Shown: positions 1 through 11,780 of the stretch, one piece after another
Numbering within the stretch: the first letter of the stretch is position 1
How the letters are laid out: each line of letters opens with the position of its first letter
Source of the DNA: Gonatopus flavifemur
Lineage: Eukaryota; Arthropoda; Insecta; Hymenoptera; Dryinidae
Assembly: GCA_018340375.1 (NCBI GenBank)
Contig: JAFFJZ010000003.1
Coordinates: 29,884,001-29,948,000, forward strand
Direction of reading: 5' to 3'
Length of the DNA: 64,000 nucleotides
Position numbers and translations under genes: made by a program
The notes under the pieces: model-generated
Told to the model about the DNA's origin: nothing
Databases searched by the model: none
The model's input: the letters and a program-made list of their open reading frames with translations, nothing else

Positions 1-479
1 AATAAATAAAAAATATTATTCCATATTAATTTTTATGAGGTTATATTCATTTCATGGAAGCGGCCATTGTTGTTTACATTTGCCTACCAAAATCAGTAAC
101 GCACTCATGTGTCATTATGAGTAAACTGCATGAAATAATCACAGCAGTTTTGAAGAGTTGGATCACCTAATTCTCTTACACCGTGGTGCTTACCACTTTC
201 TTCCTTCAATTCCGATTTGTTTGAAATTCACACCATACAACTAACCCCCCGTAAACTGATTATACTACGAGTTTCATAGCATTTGGATGATACCGACATG
301 GGGCAGGCATGCTCTCAAAATATTGTCAAATAATGTGAATCGCGGAACCAAAATTTTTCACAGTTTTCAACCGATTGGGATGAAACTTACATGGGACCAC
401 TGTCGGATCATGACTACAACGTGGTTCAAGTTTGATCGGGTTCGGATAATAGGAAGCAAAGATACACGTTCGGTTACTG

Positions 480-705
480 TTGGACCAAGGATGAGCCTAG
501 CAAGCGCCATGAAGCCTGGCGGAATTGTGAATCAATGGTATATGCTGACAACCGAAATTCGTTGATCACCGATATCGGTGCAACATTATATTTGTTGTGA
601 ACCAACATTGAATATTCATAAATTCTCAAGCCTTGCCTGTCAACATTGCGCCAAGCTATATTCTATTGTCAGCATTGGCGGAACCTAACAATGTTTATAT
701 GGGAT
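480..705 (+). repeat. Interspersed GCCAAG/TTGGCGG repeat family, copy 1
   Basis: This segment shares long stretches with 11100-11305, 30770-31010 and, inverted, 42205-42325. Landmarks are 'aaggatgagcctagcaa', 'tctggcggaattg', 'caacattgaatattcata' and 'tattgtcagcattggcgg'. No coding capacity is seen. It is rich in short TTGGC/GCCAA motifs that can pair with each other. Probably a non-autonomous element; its ends are not defined. Confidence 0.65.
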
Positions 706-870
706 ATTTCACAATTTGTATTTCGAATAGGTTTTGAAAACTTTGACATCTCTGGTAATTCCTGTAAAGATCTATCATTGTCTTTTTGAAATGCTCGCAC
801 TTGTGTCTCCTCCCAGCCAGTACAAAAGATCAATTTGAATTCATAAAGACTTCTCAATGATTTCTTGAAT

Positions 871-1064
871 AGTTCCCGTTATGCGACCAATAATGAATTC
901 AATAAGAATTCAATGAATTCAAAATTCAAACGTATTGAATTCCCGGATAATTCATTATGAAATCTCGATATGAGTTCTTTCTGGACAGTGAGTTGTTCAT
1001 TACGAGTTCGTATTGAATTCAAAATATTCAGAAGGGGTACAAATTGATTGGCATAACGGGAACT
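871..1064. mobile_element. Small TIR element, CCCGTTATG ends
   Basis: It starts with 'agttcccgttatgcgaccaat' and ends with the near-complementary 'attggcataacgggaact', about 195 bp apart. The interior is rich in 'gaattcaa' words. A related element with CCCGTTATGACAG ends lies at 28302-28423. No ORF of note. Confidence 0.7.
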
Positions 1065-1231
1065 CTCTGCGGGAACTCGTGTGCCGTATGGGATGGATTT
1101 CAGTCTGACATTGACAGCATTTTCTACTTCCATATTTAAAAATGAACATTCGGAGCAGTTATTTTCACATTTGCCTTCATAAATTTATACAAAATATTTT
1201 ATGTATTATAAATTTTATTTTCTTCGGTTCA

Positions 1232-1506
1232 ACACGGAAAAAATAAGTAGTCCAAATTTTCGTTGACTGGTATGTCACTTTTGGACGGAGCATAAATTCG
1301 AGAAGAATTCGTACACTGGATTTGAATAATTCGTTGACCCTTTCCATTCTTCCGACGATAAAAACGAAAAGTGGATTCCATGATTGAAACAATTGACAAA
1401 GTCAACGAATTATTGAAATTCGGTGTACGAATTCTTCTCGAATTTGGGCTCCGTCCAAAAGTGACATACTAGTCAACGAAAATTTGGATGACTAATTTTT
1501 TCCGTG
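1232..1506. mobile_element. Palindromic MITE, ACACGGAAAAAAT ends
   Basis: The left arm, from 'acacggaaaaaataagtagt', returns as its reverse complement ending 'actaattttttccgtg'. The arms match over more than 100 bp, including the 'gacggagc..aaattcgagaag' segment, with a loop of about 50 bp. This is a foldback-type member of the ACACGGA family seen at 4386, 7562, 12609, 19953, 40483, 44381 and 52745. Confidence 0.85.
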
Positions 1507-1828
1507 AAGGCTGTTCTGAACGCTGCAAATTACTCTGCGAAGATTGAGAGTAGAGATTTTATATATTAGATCGATTCAGTTGGAAGTTTTGAATTTTTCC
1601 AAAGGAAATCTTCAAAAGAGCTGAAACAAAATAGTTATAGAATAATATTTCTCTACACTGTGAAAATTTTGACTTGAATTGTTTGCATCTTAATTTAATA
1701 TTTCTCCATTGTATCGGCAATTGTTTATTTTTCTGAATTTCTCCTAATTCCACAGTATTTATTTCAAAGAAAAATCAAAAAGGAACTGAGATCAGTGAAA
1801 TTTCAACTTTGGAAAACAGCCCTATGTA

Positions 1829-2013
1829 CACTGTAAAAAAGAAAAAACATTTCGAAAAGTGCCAAAGAAAGTTTGGCAGTGTTTTTCACAAACTTTCTTC
1901 GGAAATTATCGTACAAAAGTTTGTGAATATCCAAAAAGTTTAATAATTTCACAAAAATTTTAGAAAATTCCCAATCATTTCGTTGGGAATTCAACATCTT
2001 TTTTTTCACAGTA
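1829..2013. mobile_element. Small TIR element, CACTGTAAAAAAG ends
   Basis: It opens 'cactgtaaaaaagaaaaaaca' and closes 'ttttttttcacagta'. The termini resemble those of 7822-8072 and 57304-57557 (CACTGTAAAGAAT). The interior has paired 'aaactttctt' and 'aaagtttg' words. Non-coding. Confidence 0.6.
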
Positions 2014-2621
2014 TAAAAACTAATCACGGAATATTTCTCTCAATCGTTGAATCGAATCACCGGATTACTTTGAAAACCTCGCAAAGTTTGTACACGAAGA
2101 GAACCGGTCAGTCTTGATATTTTTAATTTCTGAATCCCAGCAGGAATTCTATACTTCCCCTCAAAATATTTACACGTATTTTCCACATGAGAATACAAAT
2201 TTTTCTTAGTCGAGTGGATATTGAAGTGGACGTTTGAGTGTGAATGGATATTGTCGCGAGTGGATTGTAGCATTTTGTATTGAGTGTACTTCTAAACGTT
2301 TAAAATTCAATTCAAACTGAACTGGGTGAGTTGTATGTCCTTGGAAAATATATTGTTCCGACAAGTACGGAAAAAGAAGAGAGGAAAATGCGAGAGTCAC
2401 GAAAAATAAATATAACAAAGTTTTTAGTCCAAGCGTAATGGTGTACAATTATTCATATCCTGAAATTTGTGAAGAGCAAAGTTTCATGGAATGCTTTCAC
2501 GATAAATATGAACTTTTCCATCGAATATAAACTTCAAATTCAATCAATAGCTGGAAGTAGTTCATGGAAAGTACATTGATTATTCTTGATATATTCGATA
2601 CTTATCGATACATCGAATGTG

Positions 2622-2818
2622 CCCTGTAAAGAATTCTTTTGAGGATTCACAGGAAAATTTGACAGTTTTTTACATAGACATCTCTAAACAGAATTTGAAG
2701 CAAATCGAACAATCCAGTCGTTGTTTTTCGATTGTTTTTCGAAAATCCACTGGAGAGAAGGTTTATGTAAAAAACAGTGAAATTCTTTTGTGGGTCGACA
2801 AATGAATTTTTTACAGGG
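2622..2818. mobile_element. Small TIR element, CCCTGTAAAGAATTC ends
   Basis: The left end 'ccctgtaaagaattctttt' and right end 'gaattttttacaggg' are inverted copies, about 197 bp apart. A 62-codon open frame inside is incidental. The ends resemble the CCCTTGTAAAAA and CCCTGGTAAA termini of the larger word-filled elements at 28985 and 20441. Confidence 0.7.
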
Positions 2819-3396
2819 TGTGAAGTGAAATATTTTACAATAAATTGTTCGAATTCAATGAAGTTGGTTCAAATTATATATCAATGTTGGACTTCAAGGA
2901 GCAAAAATATTGATCTTCACCAATAACAGAATGGAGTCATCTCTGGTGCTACAAACAGACGAGCAGGGAACTTTCAGACTGCACATCTCGGAAGTTCTAA
3001 TCAAAGCAGCATGGTCTGCACAAAAAGGATTTATAGGTAACGCATGGGGTGGAAACCTAAGGGAATCTGCAATTATTGCGAGAACGAGACAAGTGCAGGT
3101 AGGGATACGGATTGGAACAACTTTGGAAGAATAAAATTACTTAGAACACTCAAACTACCCTCAACCCTGGTGAAAATATACGCTCGTAGTAAGCACACTC
3201 GAAGCCTTCCAACCTTCTATTGCCGAAGCGTATGATAATTGCTTATTGTTGTAGAGTATTGAAATTATACGTTATCAATACGCTTTATAAACGTTCAATG
3301 CCGTTTCGGGAAGAGTACTGTTACGTTCCATGGAAGGTACTGCGAATCATTTCATACAGACTTCGAGTATCAGTTTTAAACTGTCAGGAATCATAG

Positions 3397-3470
3397 CATT
3401 CCATAGCTGAATAGGTAAGACGCTGGATTGAAATGATGAAAATCATGGGTTCGAATCTCGCCAAGTGGTT
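3397..3470 (+). repeat. tRNA-derived SINE head
   Basis: The stretch has an A-box-like 'atagctgaataggtaagacg' (3403-3422) and a canonical B box 'gggttcgaatctc' (3448-3460), at the spacing of an internal RNA polymerase III promoter. The tRNA stems are imperfect, so it reads as a tRNA-derived retroposon head rather than a working tRNA. Downstream tail boundaries are unclear. Confidence 0.6.
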
Positions 3471-3645
3471 AAATACGCTCCTTTTGTTCCAAACTTCGCT
3501 TCGAGTACTCTTCGAACCCGTTCCATTTACTTTTTGTTCACTTTTCATTAACGTTTCTGTTGCGCTCCACCATACTTTTCGTCCGTGCTTCATTTCAGTT
3601 TTCATTTTCACCAGGGAAATGAATTGTTTCCACGCCTTCTTCTAT

Positions 3646-3669
3646 GAGAATATGAAAAATCATATTCTC
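3646..3669. repeat. Perfect 10-bp hairpin
   Basis: GAGAATATGA and its exact reverse complement are separated by AAAA. The flanks 'ccttct' and 'ccttctg' do not extend the stem. Function unknown. Confidence 0.6.
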
Positions 3670-4385
3670 CTTCTGTTGTCTCGAGTTCATAGAAAGAATT
3701 TTCTATTTTAGCCTGCTAATCACTTCACCATGCTACAACAACAATCCATGATACGATCACCCTGTTAGGAAAATCTGTACAAAACTTCATAACGTGATAC
3801 AAAGTTATTTACAAATCATTGCTGCAGAATTTTGTATTATTTTTCTTGTTATTCTCATCTCAAATAAAAATTCATCACTCCATGAAATAATCTAATAACG
3901 AAACTTCGGATTCTCAGAGGGGATCGAAGGAATTCCGTTTGAAAAAAAAAAACAAATTCATCGTTTAATGGAAAAGATGCTTGTTTCTCAGCATGAATGA
4001 GAATGAAAATCCTATCGCGAGAATAAAAAGGTTTCTTCTTGTTCCAAGAGGAATCTATGCACAGCGTGAAATCAATGTTGCGCTTTTACTGCAGACGAGA
4101 AATTCTTTCACCGTATGAGAACGTTTCCTTACAATCAAAAGAACTTCACACTAGGTAATCTCGGTACTCAGTCTTTTACGAAGTCCATTAGTCGCCATAG
4201 TCACGTAATGCGATTTAATATAGAAAATGATTCTGAAATAAGACGAGAAGATTTCGGTATAAACGATCGACTTTTATCCATTGATTTGAATTCTTTGATC
4301 AAACTTTTCACAAGTATTTCAGAATATTTCATTGAGTATGGATCCACTTTTGATCCTTCAAATATGCATCCTCTTTCGAGTCGTT

Positions 4386-4552
4386 CACGGAAAAAAAGTA
4401 TGGTTATCGTAACGATCTGAAGTATAGTTGGAAGAGAAAATGTAAGTGGCGATATTGTATCGCTATGGTAACGATATACTGATATCCCTATACTTTAGAC
4501 AGTCATGAAAACGATCCCGTATCGTTATGAGAACGATACTTTTTTTTCCGTG
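4386..4552. mobile_element. MITE with CACGGAAAAAAAGTAT ends and cgttacgata interior
   Basis: The left end 'cacggaaaaaaagtat' is mirrored by 'atacttttttttccgtg'. The 165-bp interior is mostly variants of 'tatcgttac/gtaacgata', making it one of the smallest word-filled elements of the ACACGGA family. No ORF. Confidence 0.8.
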
Positions 4553-5104
4553 CTGTAATTACCGCAGCCTCGTAATCAGACGAACTTGTTATTTTGAAGA
4601 GCTCATCGTGTCAAATTTGATGCAGGTTCTACGAGAACTATTCTCGACAACTTTTCATTTAGTATCTCTCGCGTAACGTTCGATATTTTTGCAAAGAGTA
4701 GGAGAAAAAACCAGGACTTCAACAATATTTGTCACAGGGGACGGTAGATAGGATGGTAGTTGACGATTCCATCGAGATTGCGAATGTATGTCGATGGAAA
4801 TTTGGAACATTCTCGAGAAACAAGCAAAAGCTGACCTAAATTCAAGGAAAATCACGTACTTAGGTGGTTTAAAAGGATACTCTGATCGATCCCACAGAGC
4901 TTGTTACTCGCTATAAACTTTCAAGATATTCAGTTATTCAATACGATACTAATGATGCGCTAATCAGTTTTATCGATATGAAAAAAGTGTTTAGACATTA
5001 GATTATTCTTTCAGAATGAACTTCCTTGGGCTGAGATCGAGCTTAAACGAATCACACCAGCAATTTTTTAACTGTTTTTATTGAAATACTGACATTTTTG
5101 CGGT

Positions 5105-5195
5105 TTTAGTTAATCATGTTGCTCCCTCAAAACCCCGGTTAGCTGTGACAACGTATTTTAAGCTAAGTTAGCAAAAAGATTTGCTATTCTATATA
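5105..5195 (-). repeat. GCTGT..CAGC repeat family, inverted copy
   Basis: The reverse complement matches 9405-9505 ('tatagaatagcaa', 'gagcaacatgattaacta') and partly 39170-39300. Members carry GCTGYNRCAGC words like those filling the TIR element at 40483-40788, so they are probably decayed fragments of that family. Confidence 0.65.
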
Positions 5196-5989
5196 CAATA
5201 CACACGAATGGGAAGCATCAAAATCCCCAGAAAATCCAAATATTTCACAATATTTTAGTTTTTGTAGAGACTCCCATCGTGAAATCTTCACGTCCGTTCG
5301 CGTTGAACAATGAACGGGGATCGTGCATTCACTGGAAAAATGGGTAAGCTAGAAAACAGTTATAGATAAACTAGACAATGACTGATAGAATAAGAAAAGA
5401 ACAGAAGCGAAATAAAAATATGTGAATGGAATATTAATGGTACGGATATCAAAAATAGGACAGTGGTATCAGCTCCGCCGGAAAAGCAAGAAATTGCAAC
5501 GAGAAAATATAAAATTTGATTGTCGACTAAGGGAGTTGGAAACAGAAATCCAGAGGAAAAACCGTGGATGGAAAGAAAACGATGACGTTCCATATCACGA
5601 CAATTGAAAGTTTCTTCAAAAGTAGGATACCGGGCAAAAGCTTGAACAAAGGCTTTTGTTTAGAAGGATCATTATGATTCTGATAACTGAAAAATATATA
5701 AATTGAGGTGAATGTATTAACAAGGACAATTCAAATCTGAACGTAAGTAGAGCGAAATGAGGGAATCTATATAGATTCTTTTTAGATATATGCTGAATCG
5801 TGATTGAAATTTATTTACGATGAAGTATATCGAAAGAAAAAGTGAGAAATGCGGAAATGAATTATTATTCGATATTTTTTGTATGAAAAATATGGTTGTT
5901 TTCAAACATCGTGCATTCCCATTGTGAAGGCCTTGCGAAGCCTGCCCATGTGGAAATGGAAACACGGGCCGCTACTGACTCACTACTGT

Positions 5990-6965
5990 TGCCGGAGGTG
6001 CCAGTACTGGCAAATCTAGAGCGACTATTATGGGGTCAGTTGGATTGCCAGTACTGGCAAAGAAGTTGAAATGATGAGAATGTCGGTATAGCATTCATCA
6101 CCATGGTGGTAGCGATATTTGATGTGAACCTGCTGTGGTGAAACTCTGGCATTGCAACAGGATCAGGTGTGTTGGCAGAGCTGCATGAGGAATGACAAGG
6201 AGTCAAAATGATGACATCCTATGCAGAAATTCAAACCAGACCCAGTACTGGCACAGTACCGGTAACCGGAGTTACCAGGAGTGATCATATTTCGATTAAA
6301 AGAAGAATACATTAAATTTGAACTTTGAAAATTTGAATGATTCATATTCCTCATTATCGTAGAATTGGAAGTGATTTGTTGAAAGTTCACTGAGTGAGGA
6401 TTGAACCTGGGTCCTGCGAGTGAGAAACTGAGTCTCTATCACATCAGCCGATCTCCAAGTTAACGAAGAAGAATCCCTCAAATTGCCATTTATTGCAATG
6501 GGACCGTTGAAGTCACACAATTCACCATAGATTTCGTAGTGGAATGAAGTCCTACCAATACTAGCACATTGTTGTCTCTCGAAAATATTGAATGATAATA
6601 CCAACTCTGGCCAAATGCTGGCGCGACTTCGGCTCACTACAACAGCCAAGTTGCTAAGATTGTGATTTTAATGTCATTCGACAACCAATTCCGTAGTCAG
6701 TCAGAGTCCTATCAATACTGACTCATTGCCATCTTTCAAACATATTGGATGATCATACCAACTCTGGCCTAATGCTGGCAAGACTGCGGCTCACTACAAT
6801 AGCTGAATTGCCAAGATCGTGATTCTAACGTCAGTTGACTACCGATTCCATAGGCAGCCAAAGTCCTATCATTACTGACACATTGTCATCTATCGAACAT
6901 ATTGAATGCTAATACAAACTCTGGCTCAATACTGGCGCAGTATTGTTTCATCAAAGTAACCGTGT
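5990..6965. repeat. Cluster of gccagtactggc repeats
   Basis: The self-complementary core CCAGTACTGG and close variants ('gccagtactggca', 'actctggc', 'atactggcgcag') recur across almost 1 kb. Duplicated blocks include 'ccaactctggccaaatgctggc' at 6600 and 6770. The same word family occurs at 24125-24425, 43010-43510 and 43785-44225. No coding region is evident. A tRNA-like SINE head (6393-6462, minus strand) is embedded. Confidence 0.75.
6393..6462 (-). repeat. tRNA-derived SINE head, minus strand
   Basis: On the minus strand, an A-box-like 'cggctgatgtgatagagac' (6432-6450) is followed by a consensus B box 'ggttcaatcctc' (6397-6408). It aligns with the tRNA-like segment at 52533-52605 ('gtgatagag' through 'atcctcact'), so the two appear to be copies of one SINE family. 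Confidence 0.65.
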
Positions 6966-7561
6966 TATTGGAACGATCAATGGAATCCCTACTCACTATT
7001 TATATTTTTAACAACAACAACGTGATATCGGTGTCGTATCGTCTTTTTTTTTTTTTTCATCATCATTCCAATTAACTCTGCGCTCTCTACTTCGTTTCGC
7101 TTTGTTTCTGGTATTCTTATTCAACAGTATTAACTCACTACTGCCTCAAGAGCATCATTCATAGTGAGTATGTATCAAAATCCGGGTCCATTTGGGGAAC
7201 ATTGGGAAACTGGTATTGATTCTGAATGATTCTGAATTTAATACAACTTTGCCAGTACCGCGCCATTTTTCAACTCAGGCTATTTCCACATAGTTCAGAA
7301 AATGACTAGAATGATTTCTACGAAAAGGTTTGTATCGCATTTTATCGGATTGCCAATTGCTCGAGTATGAGAAATTCATTTCACCCGGCTAGAAATGTGA
7401 CTCTTTTGTATCTGAGGCCTTGTCTTTGGCCAAGTTAGAGCCTTCGGTGGTTCAATTTGGAGAGAAAGCGATTTCTAGCTGGCATGTTATGCGAACCTAC
7501 ACAGCGCATTGAATGTTCTGTACTACGAATATTCTCAGCACGTTGTACAAATGGTAGACCT

Positions 7562-8101
7562 CACACGGAAAAAAATAATTGGCTATCATTCGGATGGCTG
7601 AAAATTAGCTTCGGGAGCTATTTTTTAGTTCCCGCGGCTATTTACTTCGCGGTAACCGCAAGAAATGTAGTTGCCGTAGGTAAAATTCCATAGCTAAATT
7701 ATTTGGCTATCCAAATATCAACCACAAAACCTGCGCAATTACAGCAACGATTTTCTGCTGTAATAGTAGCTAATAAATAGCTATAGCTGCAATGATTTCA
7801 GCTAAAAAAGTGAGTAGCTGTACTGTAAAAAATTTGGGAAGTTTTTCTCCACACCGTTGGTGAATTTCGTCCTCTTATCGTAGGAGAATTTTTTTTCCAT
7901 CAACAATTGGGGACTTTTCCACCACTTTGAGGAATTATTTTGTTTTTTGGGTGTTGAATCCTCAACAATGAAGGAAAAATCCACCAAATTGTAGCGAAGA
8001 ATTCCCCATCTATGGAGGAACTTTGCTGCCATAATTTTTTGGGGCAAAATTTCACAATCATTTCTTACAGTGTGCCACAGCTATTTCATTTTTTTGCGTG
8101 C
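7562..8101. mobile_element. TIR element with 'gctatc/agctg' interior, itself interrupted
   Basis: The left end 'cacacggaaaaaaataattggctatc' faces a right end 'cacagctatttcatttttttgcgtgca'. The interior carries repeated 'agctatttttta', 'gctatccaaatatcaa' and 'cgcggtaac' words, also found at 13213-13387 and 16578-16764. A second element (7822-8072) sits inside it. Confidence 0.75.
7822..8072. mobile_element. Nested ACTGTAAAAAATT-ended element
   Basis: It opens 'actgtaaaaaatttgggaag' and closes 'catttcttacagtg' within the 7562-8101 element, separating 'gtagctg' from 'tgccacagc'. The 250-bp interior is AT-rich with 'gaggaa', 'gaattccc' and 'ggacttttccacc' words. The termini match the CACTGTAAAGAAT group. 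Confidence 0.65.
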
Positions 8102-9399
8102 ACTGTTGGGAGAAATTTTTGAATTTGATACGAAAGTTTCTATGAAATATCATATCCAATTTAATAATAGTTCTCAAATTTCTTTCTGAAATTTAACAAT
8201 CATTCATCAAATTTTACAAATATGTTATTGAAATTAAGAACAAAATTTTTAACATTATGAATTTAATAAAATGTTTATGTAAAAAATTTCATAATATGTT
8301 GATGACATTCCAGGCAGATTTTTCCAACAGTGGCTGATGTCCATTTTCAAGTATTCGAAATAAAGAACAAACCTCTCTTGATTTTGATTAAAAATTTTCC
8401 CAGTAACATTTGTTGCGAAAGAGACACTCGATACACTTCCTATCTCACACACGTAATAATACGAACAAACCGAATGAGAATGAAAAATCGCGACTGAACG
8501 TTGAACGTAACGATTAATGAAATGAAATGGCTAGAAAGAACAAGACACGGATTATTGGGGTGAAAATTATAGAGCAATACGAAAGGGAAGAGCCAAAGTA
8601 GAAATTTGAATGATCATAAAAGACATACAGGAGAAACAGGTCAAGAGCTTTCTACGGTTAACAGAACGCGTAGTTATGATAAGAAATGTAGGTGCACTTA
8701 CGAAGATGTTGCGGAAGATAATGTGAAGCGTGAAAGGGTGAGCAAATTTAACGTAATTACATTTGATTGGAACACAAAGGAATAAGAGGAACAAGAGAAA
8801 TGACAACGCGACGAAGATAACGGCCCCGAGGGAACGATTTACGTGAAAATCGTCGAGTAAGCGGCAAAAAATAGGTTACATTTACAATTGCGTTGAGGTA
8901 GTTTTTAAGTTAAATTGATCCCCCATGAGTTGATTCGGAAGAGAAAATCTCTTTGATATATCGTGCATATTAGTTCAGATTTTATCGCAGTTCAAAGATA
9001 ATAACATAAATTCATTTTTATGGCCCGACACTGCAACTTTCGGTATACTTGCTTCAAGACATACAGATAAAGACATATGATGTTGGATTTCAAATTACTC
9101 GACAAGATTTACTCCTTACCGCGTCCAACTTTTCTTATCTTGGAATTGTTCCCAAATCTCCAACCGTGTTTGGTCGCTAATTAATTCTTGATTGAAGTCA
9201 CCGTTCGGGAGGGTGTAAAAAATCAATTGCATATACGTGAAATATATTTCCAGCGTCTTGGAAAGAAATATTTTTCGTATGATCTCAAAGGCCAGGGACA
9301 AATGTGTCAAAAATTGCTGACGTTGATTTTTCGTAATCCTGGCAAAAAAATGATTCCACAAACGGCCTTTTGGAGCATGAGATATTCGATCTCTGTCGC
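8102..9399. other. Non-repetitive AT-rich stretch, no supported gene
   Basis: No gene is supported. The minus-strand segment around 8690-8900 has a hydrophobic open frame and a good-looking donor, but no start codon and no AG acceptor (see rejected items). The rest reads as plain intergenic or intronic DNA. Confidence 0.5.
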
Positions 9400-9540
9400 A
9401 GCAAATCGAGGTATCATATATAGAATAGCAACTCTTTTTGTTAACCTAGCTGAAAATTCGCTGCAACAGCTAACTGGATCGTTGAGAGAGCAACATGATT
9501 AACTAAAGTAGCCATTTAGTCGCTGTGACAGCGAATAGAA
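9400..9540 (+). repeat. GCTGT..CAGC repeat family, direct copy
   Basis: This matches 39170-39300 ('gcagcaaatcgaggtatcatatatagaatag', 'aactggatcgttgagagagcaa' and 'gatcaactaaa', with substitutions) and the reverse complement of 5105-5195. It contains 'gctgtgacagcgaa', the same word that fills 40483-40788. Confidence 0.65.
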
Positions 9541-10635
9541 ATGATAGTCAATAAAAGGGTTCCCACACAGTAAAGAATTTCGAATATTCTGTTAACGTTC
9601 TCTTGTACACATTTATAATGTTCGGGTATGTTTATTTAATCCTTAACTCATGCTCTTCTTTCGGACTCCCCACGACATTGAAGACATTACGAAAAATTGT
9701 TGTATAATATCCGCTTGTGAACGGTTAATCACTGAATGAAACGAATGCAATTTTGTATTCAAATGAAAGATGCATGTACAATTATCGATATATCTCAATT
9801 GATGATTTTCACGGAGCAAAATTTCAGTAAAGTATAGACTTGAGGAGTGTGTGTACTACTGTACCTCTACTATTCGAAGGTGAAACCGTTATCACGATTG
9901 ACCCTCTTCCTCGGTCAGGGTTAGCCAGGTGATTCTTTGTTTTCTTACACATACGTTATTTTAGAAGAAGTTTCATATTTCATAGCAAATCAGATTGTCC
10001 TCTTCGAAAGTTCTCTGTAAAATCCTGTTTTATAAAACAATTCCTTCAACGTACAAAACTTTGATATAATTCCTATATATATTATACATTTATCGCCTAC
10101 AAAAATTGTATAAAATTTCTCTTTTACGAAAACCCTTAGAGTTTATCGATCTAATCGCGATTCTGAAAGCATGCACGCGCTTCGGGTGTTGCTTATAAGC
10201 AAAGAAGTGATGTGTCAGGTAGAAATAAAAATTCATAAATTCATGAATATTTCAAGATTTGGAAGGAGTTGTTATAAAATGTTTTGAATAAATTTCTAAT
10301 CAAGGAGATATTTGAGTTGTGATTTTTGGTTGCAGGAGGGTATTGGTTTTTCTAGAGGATATTAAGAAGTTACGTTGATGCAAATTGAAAGGATCGATTC
10401 AAATGCGGACACGTTGTAAGGTTCAATGGAATGCCAATACGTGCGTGCATTTCTAAAACGGCATCCGGTAGATATCAGTCGCTCGTACCTGTGCATATTG
10501 CATATTCGAATTTTGCACGGTGAAACTGGAACAAGTCGATTCGAATCTGTATATTTGTGTATATGCAGGGGGTGTACGTATCCAGTCAATATTCGACTAC
10601 ACATACGCATAAATGTATGCATTTTTGATGCTCAC

Positions 10636-10702
10636 CATTTCGACGCTTCCATAACAACGCCTCGATAGGATCCCTCTTCGTGATCCAGTATCTGTGGTTG
10701 AT
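10636..10702 (-). CDS. Candidate internal exon of an unidentified gene
   Basis: On the minus strand a 67-nt segment is preceded by a pyrimidine-rich stretch ending 'atatttcag' and followed by the donor GTGAGC. Both splice signals are good matches. All three frames are open. The frame that uses two leading and two trailing bases gives QPQILDHEEGSYRGVVMEAS, which has ordinary protein composition, unlike the surrounding AT-rich DNA. I do not recognise the protein. The flanks hold mobile elements, as expected of a large intron. A second minus-strand candidate lies at 56791-56844; whether both belong to one gene is unknown. A chance match is possible for so short a segment. Confidence 0.35.
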
Positions 10703-10939
10703 CTGAAATATTGAAAATCAATAATATTAGATTGAAAAGATACAACAAACAAATTTGACAAAGTTAGATATCGTATTATTATTCATAATTTGAGGTATCA
10801 ATTGAACGATTTGACGTTTTAAAAGGTTTTATTAAAATAAATCATTTCCACGGTATATTATTCAATTCTGATTTTGTGACAATTTTGCAAGTGCTGAAGG
10901 ATGTAAAAGACCGTTGACAAATTTCTTAACCAGGTAGAA

Positions 10940-11305
10940 TCCATACAGAAATTTACCATTGGCGCTAGCACGGCGCAATGTAGATAAAGTATGGCCGAGG
11001 CTTGACAACCAAGCATGGCGCAACACTGAAATGATAACTTCATTTTGAGATTTATCAATGTGTTCTTCCGAAGAAGCCCCATCATTGATGCAGGAATGGC
11101 AATGAAATGGACCATCATTGGCAAACAGCAAGCGCCAAGTCTGGCGGAATTGTGAATAGACTGACAACTGAAATTCGTTGAACACCGATATTGTGGGACA
11201 TGACATTTGTTGTGAATCAACATTGAATATTCATAGATTGTCAAGCCTTGCCTGTCAACATTGCGCCAAGCTTTGGCAAAACCTAAAAATTTGTATATGG
11301 GAAAT
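10940..11305 (+). repeat. Interspersed GCCAAG/TTGGCGG repeat family, copy 2
   Basis: The first half matches 30150-30310 ('ggccgaggct', 'caaccaa.catggcgcaa', 'caccatcattggcaaaca') and the second half matches 480-705 and 30770-31010. It is therefore the longest, apparently continuous copy, and shows that the two halves belong to one element. Open frames here are accidental. Confidence 0.7.
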
Positions 11306-11780
11306 TGTCTTCACTCGGGTAGAAATGATTATTCGTCAGGCGTGCATGAAGACAAAATGCCGCTTGAAAATATTTGAGTTTCCTTTTTATTTTTTTTTAA
11401 AACAGAAACAGGGGGGTTGATAAAATTACTTGTTACGTGAAAATATGGAAGATCACGAATACTGTAGAGAAAGAACGGGAAGGATTATCACTCTCAACGC
11501 TGAATAGACAAATTTTCCTGTACGCTTCATAAAATTGAATGTTCAGCGTTGAAATTTCAATTCTCTTTATATACTTTTCCTACAATATTCGTAATATTTT
11601 GTATTTTCATCTCAGAATCAATTTTCTAAACCTTCCGGTTTTTGGTTCATTAAAGAAAAAAGGGAGTTTTATACTTTTCAGCTGCATTTTGTCCGTGTGG
11701 TCAAGTCTCTTCGGGTGCTGATAACACCGAGAAGAAAGTTGTGAAGTTTACATGTTGTGAAGTCAATATTTGGACGATTT

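Noticed and set aside
3397..3470. Functional tRNA gene.
   Set aside because: The A and B boxes are present, but the D, anticodon and acceptor stems do not pair properly and no polIII terminator is placed correctly.
8690..8900. Minus-strand hydrophobic frame (GAVIFVALSFLLFLLFLCV) ending at a good GTAAGT donor.
   Set aside because: The frame has an upstream stop but no ATG, and no AG dinucleotide that could serve as an acceptor between that stop and the donor. Pyrimidine-rich DNA gives Leu/Phe-rich frames by chance.
10858..11244. 128-codon minus frame.
   Set aside because: It lies within an interspersed repeat with copies at 0.5, 30 and 42 kb, none of which keeps the frame open.
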